From contig JBGVCU010000017.1 of assembly GCA_045119035.1 (NCBI GenBank), forward strand, positions 1-21,331: a stretch of 21,331 bases of DNA, read 5' to 3'. Shown one piece after another: positions 1 to 7,174 of this stretch; within the stretch, counting starts at the first letter, position 1, and each line of letters starts with the position of its first letter. A program made the position numbers and the translations under genes. This DNA is from CAYVQA01 sp045119035. GTDB lineage: Bacteria; Bacillota_I; Bacilli_A; ML615J-28; CAG-313. Under the pieces are notes generated by a model, which was given only the letters and a program-made list of their open reading frames with translations, was not told where the DNA came from and ran no database searches.

Positions 1-142
1 TGAGACAATAAATAAATTTATAGAGTACTACAATAATGAAAGATTACAAGAGAAAATAAAAGAGCTAACTCCGCTTGAATTTAGGAAGTTAACTCTTAAT
101 AGTATCTTTTTTTAACTTGTCCGTTTTTACCGAACAGGTTCA
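1..142 (+). mobile_element. Right end of an IS3-family insertion sequence
   Basis: The last codons of an IS3/IS150-type transposase (2-115) are followed at once by a sequence that, read inward from 142, begins TGAACCTGTTCGG and continues to about 116. IS3-family elements end in TG...CA, and base 142 is the A of a terminal CA, so I place the element's outer edge there. The rest of the element lies outside the window, so the left inverted repeat and the target duplication cannot be compared. The terminal repeat contains an imperfect hairpin (TGTCCG against CGAACA). The exact edge is inferred. Confidence 0.6.
2..115 (+). CDS. IS3-family transposase, C-terminal fragment (OrfB, rve integrase type)
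   Basis: Partial gene entering from the left edge: 37 codons and a TAA stop. The visible peptide contains FIEYYNNERLQ, then LTPLEFR about ten residues later. This is the well-known C-terminal signature of the DDE integrase-core transposase OrfB of IS3/IS150 elements (YYN..R.Q..L...TP.E.R). The catalytic DDE residues lie upstream of the window. Nothing shows whether the element is intact. The 3' end is followed within a few bases by the terminal inverted repeat, the usual arrangement for the family. Confidence 0.75.
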   Translation, partial: ETINKFIEYYNNERLQEKIKELTPLEFRKLTLNSIFF

Positions 143-204
143 AATCGCCTTTTTTATTTTATTTCAAATATATTATTAAATATAAAAAAATATTTTATTT
201 TTTA

Positions 205-213
205 TGATATAAT
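205..213 (+). promoter_or_regulatory. Extended -10 promoter of the alkaline phosphatase gene
   Basis: TGATATAAT, a perfect extended -10 element. No good -35 is visible 17 bp upstream (A-rich). Expected start near 220 gives a leader of about 18 nt containing the ribosome site AGAGGAAG (223-230), 7 nt before the ATG. Confidence 0.6.
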
Positions 214-237
214 AAATATAATAGAGGAAGTGATTTT

Positions 238-1353
238 ATGAAAAAGAAATTATTATTAGTTTTAATTATTATCTGTAGTCTATTTACTATAAGTTCTTGT
301 AAAAAAGATAAAGAACCTGATGCTATTGTATATGATACAAAACGTGTAGTTTTATTTATTGGTGATGGAATGGGATTTAATCATATAAATGTTTCAGAAG
401 CATATTTTGAAACTGATTATAATTTCACTAATTTTTCTTATAGTGGTGAGGTAATTACTCAATCACTTGCAGCATCAGGTATTACTGATAGTGCAGCAGC
501 AGCAACAGCAATGGCTACTGGAGAAAAAGTTTCAAATAGTGCTATTGCAATGAAAGAAACAGAAGTTAAGTTTAAATATGAAAACATTAAATCAATAAGT
601 GAATATGCAAAAGAACATGGATATGGTGTAGGAATTGTTACATCTGATACATTAAATGGAGCAACTCCAGCTGCCTTTTCTGCACATGCACAAGATAGAG
701 GGAAAACTTTAGATATTCTAAAATCACAAATCTCAAGTAATATTGATTTACTTATTGGAGAAGTTAATAATGTTTACGAAATGAACCATGTATCATTCAT
801 TCCTCAAGGATACACTTATGTTACTAAGTATGAAGAATTAGATGATCAAGATGGAAAAATTTTAGCGTGTTTTGAAGATGTTGGATATGATAATCATAGT
901 GATACAACACCTACATTAACAAAATTAACAGAATTTGCTATTGAATATTTTGAAAGAAATTATCCACAAGGCTATTTTTTAATGATAGAAGGGGCTCATA
1001 TAGATAAGGTAAGTCATAATAATGACATTATTGAAATGGTTAAATATCTTAATGAATTTAGTAGTGCAATTGATACAGCAAAAAGAATGTTAGATAAATT
1101 GGATAGTTATACTATTTTAGTTACAGCTGATCACGAATGTGGAGATTTACAATATAATGGAGAAAGTAAAGATCAAATTACTAAAGAATTATATAATAGT
1201 AAAGATCATACTAAACAAAATGTTCCTTATTATTTTGAATTAAAATTAAAGGATGATCGATATGATGATTTAGTTAAGGTATTATTAAATACTTCTAAGG
1301 TTCTTGATAATACTGATATTTTTAGAATTTGTAAAGCTTTATTAAATATTTAA
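238..1353 (+). CDS. Alkaline phosphatase family lipoprotein
   Basis: Predicted extracytoplasmic phosphomonoesterase of the PhoA-type alkaline phosphatase superfamily, anchored to the membrane by a lipid. The N-terminus is a lipoprotein signal peptide: KKK, a hydrophobic stretch, then ISSC with Cys21 as the lipidated residue. All catalytic blocks can be seen: GDGMG (metal ligand Asp43), TDSAAAATA (nucleophile Ser85), ATPAAFSAH, EGAHIDKVSH (Glu251, Asp256, His260), TADHE (Asp298, His299) and a late DHT (His324) expected to be the last zinc ligand. At 371 aa it is shorter than E. coli PhoA but within the range of compact bacterial members. It is monocistronic with a very short leader. No Pho-box-like direct repeat is seen. 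Role in phosphate scavenging is inferred from the family. Confidence 0.9.
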   Translation: MKKKLLLVLIIICSLFTISSCKKDKEPDAIVYDTKRVVLFIGDGMGFNHINVSEAYFETDYNFTNFSYSGEVITQSLAASGITDSAAAATAMATGEKVSNSAIAMKETEVKFKYENIKSISEYAKEHGYGVGIVTSDTLNGATPAAFSAHAQDRGKTLDILKSQISSNIDLLIGEVNNVYEMNHVSFIPQGYTYVTKYEELDDQDGKILACFEDVGYDNHSDTTPTLTKLTEFAIEYFERNYPQGYFLMIEGAHIDKVSHNNDIIEMVKYLNEFSSAIDTAKRMLDKLDSYTILVTADHECGDLQYNGESKDQITKELYNSKDHTKQNVPYYFELKLKDDRYDDLVKVLLNTSKVLDNTDIFRICKALLNI

Positions 1354-1363
1354 TCTTATTCTA

Positions 1364-1392
1364 TTGATTATTTAGTTATTATTTGGTAAAAT
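1364..1392 (+). promoter_or_regulatory. Promoter of rsmD-coaD
   Basis: TTGATT (1364-1369), 17 bp, TAAAAT (1387-1392) with TG at 1384-1385, so TGGTAAAAT as in the helicase promoter at 12997-13005. Predicted start is near 1399, which gives a leader of about 120 nt before the rsmD ATG. Confidence 0.6.
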
Positions 1393-1397
1393 AAAAA

Positions 1398-1467
1398 GAA
1401 GTTATTAATTATTCATTAATAACTTCGTAAAGAGGAGAAGAGAGTTTCAAGTTAAATAATTAACTTG
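1398..1467 (+). promoter_or_regulatory. Structured 5' leader of rsmD: two perfect hairpins
   Basis: Two perfect inverted repeats fill the leader. The first has 12-bp arms, GAAGTTATTAAT (1398-1409) and its complement (1415-1426), with a 5-nt loop, right at the predicted 5' end of the transcript. The second has 8-bp arms, CAAGTTAA (1448-1455) and TTAACTTG (1460-1467), with a 4-nt loop. Between them is a purine-rich run (AGAGGAGAAGAGAG). Neither hairpin is followed by a T-run in the rightward direction, so they are not rightward terminators. The first is followed by T-rich sequence on the minus strand and could stop leftward transcription instead. Function unknown. Confidence 0.5.
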
Positions 1468-1521
1468 CAATTATATTATTTGTTAAAAATTTAAATTTAT
1501 TCACTAAAAGGAAAAAAAGTT

Positions 1522-2073
1522 ATGCGTATTATTGCGGGAAAATATAGAAGTAGAAAATTAAATACTTTACCTGGTTTAAAAACAAGACCAACTCTTGATA
1601 AAACAAAAGAAGCAATTTTTTCATCAATGGGAAATTATTTACCTGATTATGTTGTTTTAGATGTTTTTGGTGGAAGTGGTGCACTTTCTTTAGAAGCATT
1701 ATCAAGAGGAGCAAAAAAAGCTTATATAATGGATTCTAATATAGAAGCTATTAATATTATTAAATCTAATAAAGAAGCATTAAAAGTAAAAGATTCTGAA
1801 CTTGTAATATATCATAATAGTTATGTAAATGTATTACCTACTTTTATTGGCAAAGTAAAGTTTGATGTTGTTTTTTTAGATCCTCCTTTTAGATTAAAAG
1901 TTATAGATGAATTGATAACATTTTTAACAGAAAATGATTTAATTGAAGAAGGTGGATATATTATGGCAGAATATCCCTTAGAAGATGTTGTAAATAAAGA
2001 ATATCCTGGATATAGTATTAAATTATGCAGAAGATATTCTAGTAGTGAAATATTAATTTTAGAAAAGGAGTAA
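1522..2073 (+). CDS. rsmD: 16S rRNA (guanine-966-N2)-methyltransferase RsmD
   Basis: SAM-dependent methyltransferase that modifies G966 (E. coli numbering) of 16S rRNA in the small ribosomal subunit. Visible signatures: N-terminal MRIIAG, RPTLDKTKEAIF, SAM-binding VLDVFGGSGAL (about residues 45-55) and the NPPY-like catalytic DPPF at 120-123. At 183 aa it has the usual length. The SAM loop reads FGGSG where FAGSG is most common. The start is supported by an AAAAGGAAAAAAAG purine run upstream and by the conserved N-terminus. It is followed after 2 nt by coaD, the same gene pair as ylbH-ylbI (coaD) in Bacillus, so the two are almost certainly co-transcribed. Confidence 0.93.
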   Translation: MRIIAGKYRSRKLNTLPGLKTRPTLDKTKEAIFSSMGNYLPDYVVLDVFGGSGALSLEALSRGAKKAYIMDSNIEAINIIKSNKEALKVKDSELVIYHNSYVNVLPTFIGKVKFDVVFLDPPFRLKVIDELITFLTENDLIEEGGYIMAEYPLEDVVNKEYPGYSIKLCRRYSSSEILILEKE

Positions 2074-2075
2074 GT

Positions 2076-2552
2076 ATGAAAATAGGTATTTATCCTGGTT
2101 CTTTTGATCCAGTTACAAATGGACATTTAGATATTATTGAAAGAGGAAGAAAAATTTTTGATAAACTTTATGTAGTTATTTCTGTTAATCCTGCTAAAAA
2201 AACAGTATTTACATTAGAAGAAAGAATTAATTTACTTAAAGAAGTTTTAAAAGATTATAATGATGTTGAAGTAATTTCATCTACAAAACTTACTGTAGAA
2301 ACAGCAAAAGAAGTTGGAGCTTGCTTTATGTTAAGAGGACTTAGAGCTGTTAGTGATTTTGAATATGAACTTCAACTAAGTGCATTAAATAAAACACTAG
2401 ATCATGATGTTGAATCAATCTTTGTTATGTCTACAAATGAATATTCATTTGTATCAAGCAGTAGTATTAAAGAAATTGCTAGATTTAAAGGTGACTTATC
2501 AAAGTTTGTTCCTAAATGTGTTGAAGAAGCATTAATTGAAAAATTTAAATAA
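2076..2552 (+). CDS. coaD: Phosphopantetheine adenylyltransferase (PPAT)
   Basis: Catalyses the reversible adenylation of 4'-phosphopantetheine to dephospho-CoA, the penultimate step of coenzyme A synthesis, in the cytosol. The N-terminal GSFDPVTNGH block (residues 8-17) carries the nucleotidyltransferase (H/T)xGH motif, RGLRAVSDFEYE binds substrate, and SSSSIKEIA is the C-terminal nucleotide-binding motif. 158 aa is the standard length. The ribosome site AAAGGAG sits in the rsmD stop region. The last 21 bp overlap tail to tail with the ylbJ-like gene on the opposite strand, and the likely rightward terminator (2592-2640) lies within that gene. Confidence 0.96.
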   Translation: MKIGIYPGSFDPVTNGHLDIIERGRKIFDKLYVVISVNPAKKTVFTLEERINLLKEVLKDYNDVEVISSTKLTVETAKEVGACFMLRGLRAVSDFEYELQLSALNKTLDHDVESIFVMSTNEYSFVSSSSIKEIARFKGDLSKFVPKCVEEALIEKFK

Positions 2553-3413
2553 ATAAAAAATATTAAATAATAACAAACTTAAAAATAAATGAACAATGCG
2601 GTATTTGATAAAATTAAAAGTATCCATTGTTTTTTTATTTACAATTAATATTTGAATTAATAATGAAAGTCCTCCAAATGATAACATTATTAAAGAATAT
2701 AAATGGTATCGATATGTTGATAAATTTAATTTGTTTAAATTATTTATTCCTTGTGTTATTTCAAGTATTATAGTTAAATTATTTGGTACTTTAAATAGAT
2801 TAATTAATAAATAAGATAAGATATTGGTAAATATCATAATCATTAATATTTTAAGTAACAATAAGAAACTATCATCAAACATTTTATATAAATCTTTTTC
2901 TATATAATAATTATTTGAATAATTTTGTTTATTATTCTTAGAAAAAAGAAAAATAATTATAGAAGATAAATATAATGCTAATATTACAATTAATATGAAA
3001 TCTTTATTAATTATTTTCATTATATAAATTATTGAAAAATGATTTGTACATCTTGATAATTTATTTGCTTCATTTAATGAAATTTCATTATTAATAGTAC
3101 TTTCTTTTATTAAATATGTTATTGAAGGATTACTAATAAAAAAAGAGATGAAAAATAATAAACAAGAATATTTATTTTCAAAATGAAACAATTGATTTGT
3201 TAACTTATATATTATATTAAAGATACTATTATTAATAATTAACAAATTACCTATAAAATATGTTGGTAAAATTGATGGTATTATTATAAAATACCATAAA
3301 TGAATTGATTCATATAAAATTTCAGATAAATCTTGATTGTTAATAGTTAAATAAATAAAAGAACAGATAATAAAAAAAGATAAAAGAAAATTTAAAAATT
3401 TTTCATATTTCAT
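2532..3413 (-). CDS. ylbJ: YlbJ-like integral membrane protein (short, divergent)
   Basis: Multi-pass membrane protein of 293 aa that I identify as a divergent member of the YlbJ family (nucleoside-recognition/GATE-type fold; in Bacillus a sporulation membrane protein encoded next to coaD). Correspondences: LWYFIIIPSILPTYFIGNLL (39-58) for the family's W..iiPsLfPf block; SNPS at 94-97 where the family usually has SGYP; EISLNEANKLSRCTNHF (110-126) for the is..ea..l..fcnn stretch; and SFGGLSLLIQ (245-254) for the late SFGG.s...Q block, followed by RIVH and a final helix. B. subtilis YlbJ is about 400 aa, so this one is clearly shorter, and the GYP motif is altered. The start has no Shine-Dalgarno and lies close to a -10-like hexamer. 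Location next to rsmD-coaD supports the assignment. Function here is uncertain. Confidence 0.65.
   Translation of the reverse strand: MKYEKFLNFLLSFFIICSFIYLTINNQDLSEILYESIHLWYFIIIPSILPTYFIGNLLIINNSIFNIIYKLTNQLFHFENKYSCLLFFISFFISNPSITYLIKESTINNEISLNEANKLSRCTNHFSIIYIMKIINKDFILIVILALYLSSIIIFLFSKNNKQNYSNNYYIEKDLYKMFDDSFLLLLKILMIMIFTNILSYLLINLFKVPNNLTIILEITQGINNLNKLNLSTYRYHLYSLIMLSFGGLSLLIQILIVNKKTMDTFNFIKYRIVHLFLSLLLFNIFYLFKFFN
2592..2640 (+). terminator. Rightward terminator of rsmD-coaD, inside the ylbJ-like gene
   Basis: AACAATG (2592-2598) pairs with CATTGTT (2625-2631). Inside, GGTATTT pairs with AAGTATC with wobbles and one bulged C. A run of T (2629-2636) follows. It is placed correctly for coaD but lies within the 3' coding part of the convergent gene. 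Confidence 0.55.
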
Positions 3414-3424
3414 ATAACTAATTA

Positions 3425-3430
3425 ATTATA
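3425..3430 (-). promoter_or_regulatory. -10-like hexamer of the ylbJ-like gene
   Basis: TATAAT on the minus strand, 11 nt before the ATG. The -35 is poor. If real, the transcript would have a leader of only a few bases, in line with the missing ribosome site. Weak evidence. Confidence 0.3.
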
Positions 3431-3449
3431 TGAATAATAGATTAAATGT

Positions 3450-3478
3450 TTGAAAAAAAAGACAAAATATGATATACT
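3450..3478 (+). promoter_or_regulatory. Promoter of the HAD phosphatase operon
   Basis: TTGAAA (3450-3455), 17 bp, TATACT (3473-3478) with TG at 3470-3471. Confidence 0.65.
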
Positions 3479-3514
3479 TAATATAATAATAAGTAATTAA
3501 AAATGAGGTATAAA

Positions 3515-4162
3515 ATGTATAAAGCAATATTTTTTGATTTAGATGGTACACTTGTTAATACTTTAGATGATTTAACAGAAGCATGTAATTATGCTTTAGT
3601 TAAACGTGGATTTAATAAAGTAACAAGTGAATTTGTTTGTTCATGTGTAGGTAATGGTATTAAAAAACTTGTTGAACGCGTTGTTCCAGATTTTACAGGT
3701 GAAGAAATTATTGATGAATGTTTTAAAGATTTTGAAGAATATTATAGAAATCATTTAGATGTTAAAACATATCCATATGATGGAATAATGGAACTTTTAG
3801 AATATTCTAAAAAACATAATATTATTAATGTTATAGTATCAAATAAGTTTATTGAAGGTGTAGAAAAAATAACTAATACATATTTTAAAGATTTAATTGA
3901 TTTACCACTTGGACCAAATCATTTTTTAAAAACAAAACCTAACCTTTCAATGTTAGAATATGCAATGGATAAATATAGTCTTAAAAAAGAAGATATTTTA
4001 TATATTGGTGATTCTTTAGTTGATATAAAAACGGCTCATGATGCGGGAATTAAAATGATTACTGTAACTTATGGATTTAGAACAAAAGAACAGTTACAAA
4101 ATAGTGGTTATGAATTAACTTTTGTTGATCATCCACTTGAAATTATTAAATATTTGGAGTAG
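3515..4162 (+). CDS. HAD-family phosphatase, phosphoglycolate phosphatase-like (Gph/PpaX type)
   Basis: Haloacid-dehalogenase hydrolase that removes phosphate from a small phospho-metabolite or from pyrophosphate; the substrate cannot be told from sequence. Motif I is FFDLDGTLVNT (nucleophile Asp8, acid/base Asp10), followed by an alpha-helical cap domain; motif II is IVSNK, motif III the Lys in LKTKPNLSM, and motif IV is YIGDSLVDIKTAHDAG with its metal-binding Asp pair. The start at 3515 is preferred to the ATG at 3503 because GAGG (3505-3508) lies 6 nt upstream of 3515 and the protein then begins directly with the family's first strand. Length 215 aa is typical. The next gene begins 3 nt after the stop. 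Confidence 0.85.
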   Translation: MYKAIFFDLDGTLVNTLDDLTEACNYALVKRGFNKVTSEFVCSCVGNGIKKLVERVVPDFTGEEIIDECFKDFEEYYRNHLDVKTYPYDGIMELLEYSKKHNIINVIVSNKFIEGVEKITNTYFKDLIDLPLGPNHFLKTKPNLSMLEYAMDKYSLKKEDILYIGDSLVDIKTAHDAGIKMITVTYGFRTKEQLQNSGYELTFVDHPLEIIKYLE

Positions 4163-4165
4163 TAT

Positions 4166-4984
4166 ATGAAAAATATTTTCAGCATAAATTTACAAAATAA
4201 TGAACAAGAATGTGATCGTATTATTGAAAAAGATATTAGCGGCAATGTTAAAGAAGAAATAAGACTTGCTAATGAAGAATTTAAAGAATTAGCTAAAAAA
4301 GGAAAAAAACCTAATTTATTAGCTAGAATTCAAATGATCTGTTTTTATGGAAGTTTTTTAAGCTTTATCTTTTTCATTGATTTTTGGGCTAAAAAAACTT
4401 TTAAAGTTGCTGTTAAAGAAAATTGGATATTATTTAGTTTAAGTATAGTTTTATTTGCAGCAAGTATTATCTTTATGTTAATTAGAACAAAATTATCAAA
4501 GGCATTAAAAGATTCTGAAGAAGCAATTGCCTTAAATAATAAATACAATGAATTATTAAAACATATTATGGATGATTTAGGTGTACCTGAAACTAGAATT
4601 GATGTAGATGTTTTTGTTACTCCTTATATTATAAAGAATGATGAAAGAGTAAATGCAAGTGATAAAATAGATTTTATAAATTCTTTATTTGGTTTTTATT
4701 CAGATTCAGAAAATATTTATTTTGCTAATATAGAACATCTTTATAAAGTAGAAAAATCTTGTATTAAAGAAATTATATCACCTGATTATAGTGTTAATAT
4801 TGATAGATGGCTAAAAGATTCACCAATTAAAAGTGAAGAATATAAAGATTATAATGTATCAGTCAAAAGAGGTTATTATACAGTTCCTAAAGTATATAAA
4901 ATTATTTTTGAATTACATAATCATGAATATTATATTATTATTCCTGAATATGATTTTAATAAAATTAAAGATCAATTCAATTAG
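4166..4984 (+). CDS. Conserved-looking membrane protein of unknown function, two TM helices
   Basis: Not recognised. 272 aa. Residues 1-50 are polar and charged, helices at about 54-73 and 87-107 are hydrophobic, 108-140 are charged with coiled-coil character, and the remaining ~130 residues are soluble and beta-rich. The last part has alternating hydrophobic strands (YKIIFELHNHEYYIIIPEYDF), reminiscent of small PH-like or YcxB-type cytoplasmic domains on two-helix bacterial membrane proteins, but I cannot confirm this. It begins 3 nt after the phosphatase stop with GGAG overlapping that stop, so translation is probably coupled, and it ends in a strong terminator. A shared role with the phosphatase is only inferred from the operon. 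Confidence 0.75.
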   Translation: MKNIFSINLQNNEQECDRIIEKDISGNVKEEIRLANEEFKELAKKGKKPNLLARIQMICFYGSFLSFIFFIDFWAKKTFKVAVKENWILFSLSIVLFAASIIFMLIRTKLSKALKDSEEAIALNNKYNELLKHIMDDLGVPETRIDVDVFVTPYIIKNDERVNASDKIDFINSLFGFYSDSENIYFANIEHLYKVEKSCIKEIISPDYSVNIDRWLKDSPIKSEEYKDYNVSVKRGYYTVPKVYKIIFELHNHEYYIIIPEYDFNKIKDQFN

Positions 4985-5011
4985 AGTTCTTTATATAAAG
5001 AACTCTTTTTT
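4983..5011 (+). terminator. Strong terminator after the phosphatase-membrane protein operon
   Basis: Perfect 10-bp stem AGAGTTCTTT/AAAGAACTCT with an ATAT loop, followed by six Ts. The stem begins inside the TAG stop codon. Confidence 0.9.
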
Positions 5012-5029
5012 ATATAAATTTCTAAATTA

Positions 5030-5058
5030 TTGAAAAATTTAGGAAAGTATGTTATAAT
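5030..5058 (+). promoter_or_regulatory. Promoter of the aro operon
   Basis: TTGAAA (5030-5035), 17 bp, TATAAT (5053-5058) with TG at 5050-5051. Near-consensus. The leader is only about 20 nt and holds AGGAGG (5072-5077), so there is no room for an attenuator, T-box or riboswitch. Confidence 0.8.
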
Positions 5059-5085
5059 AAATGGATAGAATAGGAGGTAAATCAA

Positions 5086-6096
5086 ATGGTTATAACGATT
5101 AAAAGTTTTAATAAAGAATATCCAATTGTTATTAAAAATAATTGTTTAATGAATTTAGATCAATATATTAATACAAAAATTAAATCAATTGTTATAACAG
5201 ATGATTTAGTTCCAAGTAAATATAGTGATTTAGTTTGTTCTCAATTAGAAGATTCATTACTTTATGTTATGAAACATGGTGAAAAACATAAAACAATGAA
5301 GACTGTAAATGATATTTTAAAAGTAATGTTAGAAAACAACTTTGATAGATTTAGTCAAGTTATTGCTTTAGGTGGTGGCGTTGTTGGTGATCTAAGTGGA
5401 TTTGTTTCTAGTATTTATAATAGAGGTATTAAATTTATTAATATTCCCACTACAACTCTATCGATGATTGATAGTTCAGTTGGTGGTAAAGTGGGTGTTA
5501 ATTTAGATGATACAAAGAATGTTATAGGCTCTTTTTATAATCCTGAGATTGTTTTAATTGATACTTTTGTTTTAGATACATTACCAGTTAGACATTATAA
5601 TAACGGCTTAGTTGAAGCTTTGAAAATGGGTCTTTGTTTAGATATAAATTTATATAATTGTTTTAAAGATAATATTAATAATAATATTGAAGAAATTATC
5701 AAGCTTTCAATTCTAGCTAAAAAACATGTTGTTGAAGTAGATCCTAAAGAAGATAATTTAAGAAAAGTATTAAATTTTGGACATACAATTGGACATGCAA
5801 TCGAAAGTTGTAATTTAGATATGATTTATCATGGTGAAGCAGTTGCATTAGGTATGTTATATTTTATTAAAGATAATTCTTTAAAAGAAGAAGTAAAAAG
5901 GATTTTAAAGAAGATGAATATCGAATATTCATTAAATATTAATCCATCTACATTAATTGATTTTATTAAACATGATAAGAAAAAGAATAATAATGATTTG
6001 ACTGTTGTGACTTTAAATTCATTAACTAATTTTGAATTTACTAAATATTCACTTGATGAAGTTTTTCACCTTCTAAAGGAGGAATACTATGAGTAA
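5086..6096 (+). CDS. aroB: 3-dehydroquinate synthase
   Basis: Second step of the shikimate pathway: cyclises DAHP to 3-dehydroquinate using NAD and a divalent metal. Visible: the glycine-rich NAD loop GGGVVGDLSGF (96-106), IPTTTLSMIDSSVGGKVGVN, the following KNVIGSFYNP, GLVEALKMG (metal-ligand Glu), FGHTIGHAIE and HGEAVALGM (metal-binding His). 336 aa, a little shorter than the usual ~350-360. First gene of the aro operon, with a consensus AGGAGG; its last 8 bp overlap aroC. Confidence 0.95.
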   Translation: MVITIKSFNKEYPIVIKNNCLMNLDQYINTKIKSIVITDDLVPSKYSDLVCSQLEDSLLYVMKHGEKHKTMKTVNDILKVMLENNFDRFSQVIALGGGVVGDLSGFVSSIYNRGIKFINIPTTTLSMIDSSVGGKVGVNLDDTKNVIGSFYNPEIVLIDTFVLDTLPVRHYNNGLVEALKMGLCLDINLYNCFKDNINNNIEEIIKLSILAKKHVVEVDPKEDNLRKVLNFGHTIGHAIESCNLDMIYHGEAVALGMLYFIKDNSLKEEVKRILKKMNIEYSLNINPSTLIDFIKHDKKKNNNDLTVVTLNSLTNFEFTKYSLDEVFHLLKEEYYE

Positions 6097-7174
6097 ATTT
6101 AAATATTTAGATTTTAAGTTAATAGGTGAATCTCATAGTGAATATATTGAAGTTTCAATGAGTAATTTACCAAGTGGATATTTTATTGATTTAAAAAAGG
6201 TTGAAGATGAATTATTAAAACGCAGACCAAATGGAATTACTTCAACTTCAAGAATTGAACAAGATGAATATGAAATTATTAGTGGATTAACTAATAATTT
6301 AACTAATGGTGAAAAGTTAGTTGTTCGTATATTTAATAAGAATATTATTAAAAAAGATTATGATGATATTTTAAGTATTGTAAGACCATCACATTCTGAT
6401 TTAGTAAGTTATTTAACTACTAATCATATATCAACTGGTGGTGGGAAATTTTCTGGACGTTTAACTGTTGGAATTGTTTTTATTGGAGCAATCTGCAAAC
6501 AAATCTTAAATCAAAAAGGTATTAATTTATATACTTTAATTAAACAAATTGGTAAGGTAAAAACATCTACTCCATATTTAGATCGTTTAGAAAAAACAGA
6601 AATCGATATTATTCAAAAAAATAATTTACCTGTTCTTAATTTAAATGATTATGAATTGTTTATTGAAGAAATTTTAAAACATAAAGAAACTAATGATTCA
6701 TGTGGAGGATCAATCACTACTTATGTAAAAGGGTTACCATATGGAATTGGAAATTCTTATTTTGATGGTGTTGAAGGATACTTAAGTTATTTAGTTTTTA
6801 GTATTCCTGCTGTTAAAGGAGTTTCTTTTGGATTGGGTGAAGATTTTAAAGATTCAGCTGGTAGTAAAGTAAATGATGAAATTTATTATTATGATGATAA
6901 AATTAAATTTTATCATAATTATAATGGTGGTATAAATGGTGGTATAACTAATTCTGATGATTTAATTATTAATACTACTTTTAAACCAACTCCAACAATA
7001 AGTAGACCACAAAAAACAATTAATGTTTTAACAAAAGAAAATGTAATTCATACATTTACTGGTCGACATGATCCATGTATTGTTTTACGAGGGTATGTTG
7101 TGGTTGAAAGTATTATTGCTTTTGGTATTTTAGATTTATTACTTTCTAAGGAGGACTCTATATGCGAGGATTAG
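6089..7174 (+). CDS. aroC: Chorismate synthase
   Basis: Last step of the shikimate pathway: anti-1,4-elimination of phosphate from EPSP to chorismate, requiring reduced FMN. Visible: GESHSEY near the N-terminus (usual form GESHG), LKRRPNG, RPSHSD (usual RPGHAD), GGGKFSGRLT (the FSGRLT form is common in clostridia), FMN-site GGINGGITNSDD and GRHDPCIVLRG (325-334). 361 aa, normal length. The altered GESH(G) and RP(G)HAD positions make it a divergent but apparently complete enzyme. AAAGGAGG lies in the aroB 3' end. Overlaps aroB by 8 bp and the next gene by 13 bp, suggesting translational coupling. Confidence 0.93.
   Translation: MSKFKYLDFKLIGESHSEYIEVSMSNLPSGYFIDLKKVEDELLKRRPNGITSTSRIEQDEYEIISGLTNNLTNGEKLVVRIFNKNIIKKDYDDILSIVRPSHSDLVSYLTTNHISTGGGKFSGRLTVGIVFIGAICKQILNQKGINLYTLIKQIGKVKTSTPYLDRLEKTEIDIIQKNNLPVLNLNDYELFIEEILKHKETNDSCGGSITTYVKGLPYGIGNSYFDGVEGYLSYLVFSIPAVKGVSFGLGEDFKDSAGSKVNDEIYYYDDKIKFYHNYNGGINGGITNSDDLIINTTFKPTPTISRPQKTINVLTKENVIHTFTGRHDPCIVLRGYVVVESIIAFGILDLLLSKEDSICED

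Noticed and set aside
1398..1426. Hairpin as rightward terminator of the alkaline phosphatase gene
   Set aside because: No T-run follows on the plus strand, and a good promoter lies directly upstream so that the hairpin would be at the 5' end of the next transcript.
1529..2126. Two open frames on the minus strand opposite rsmD (1529-1714 and 1821-2126)
   Set aside because: They run antisense to a clear rsmD, have low-complexity translations without family features and no ribosome sites. They are by-products of AT-rich coding sequence.
4345..5033. Short frames at 4345-4548 (minus) and 4833-5033 (plus) overlapping the membrane protein gene
   Set aside because: Both lie within the well-supported gene in other frames. 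The second even runs through its terminator. No independent start signal.
5059..5085. Attenuator, T-box or riboswitch controlling the aro operon
   Set aside because: The leader is only about 20 nt between predicted start and ATG and holds little more than the ribosome site.
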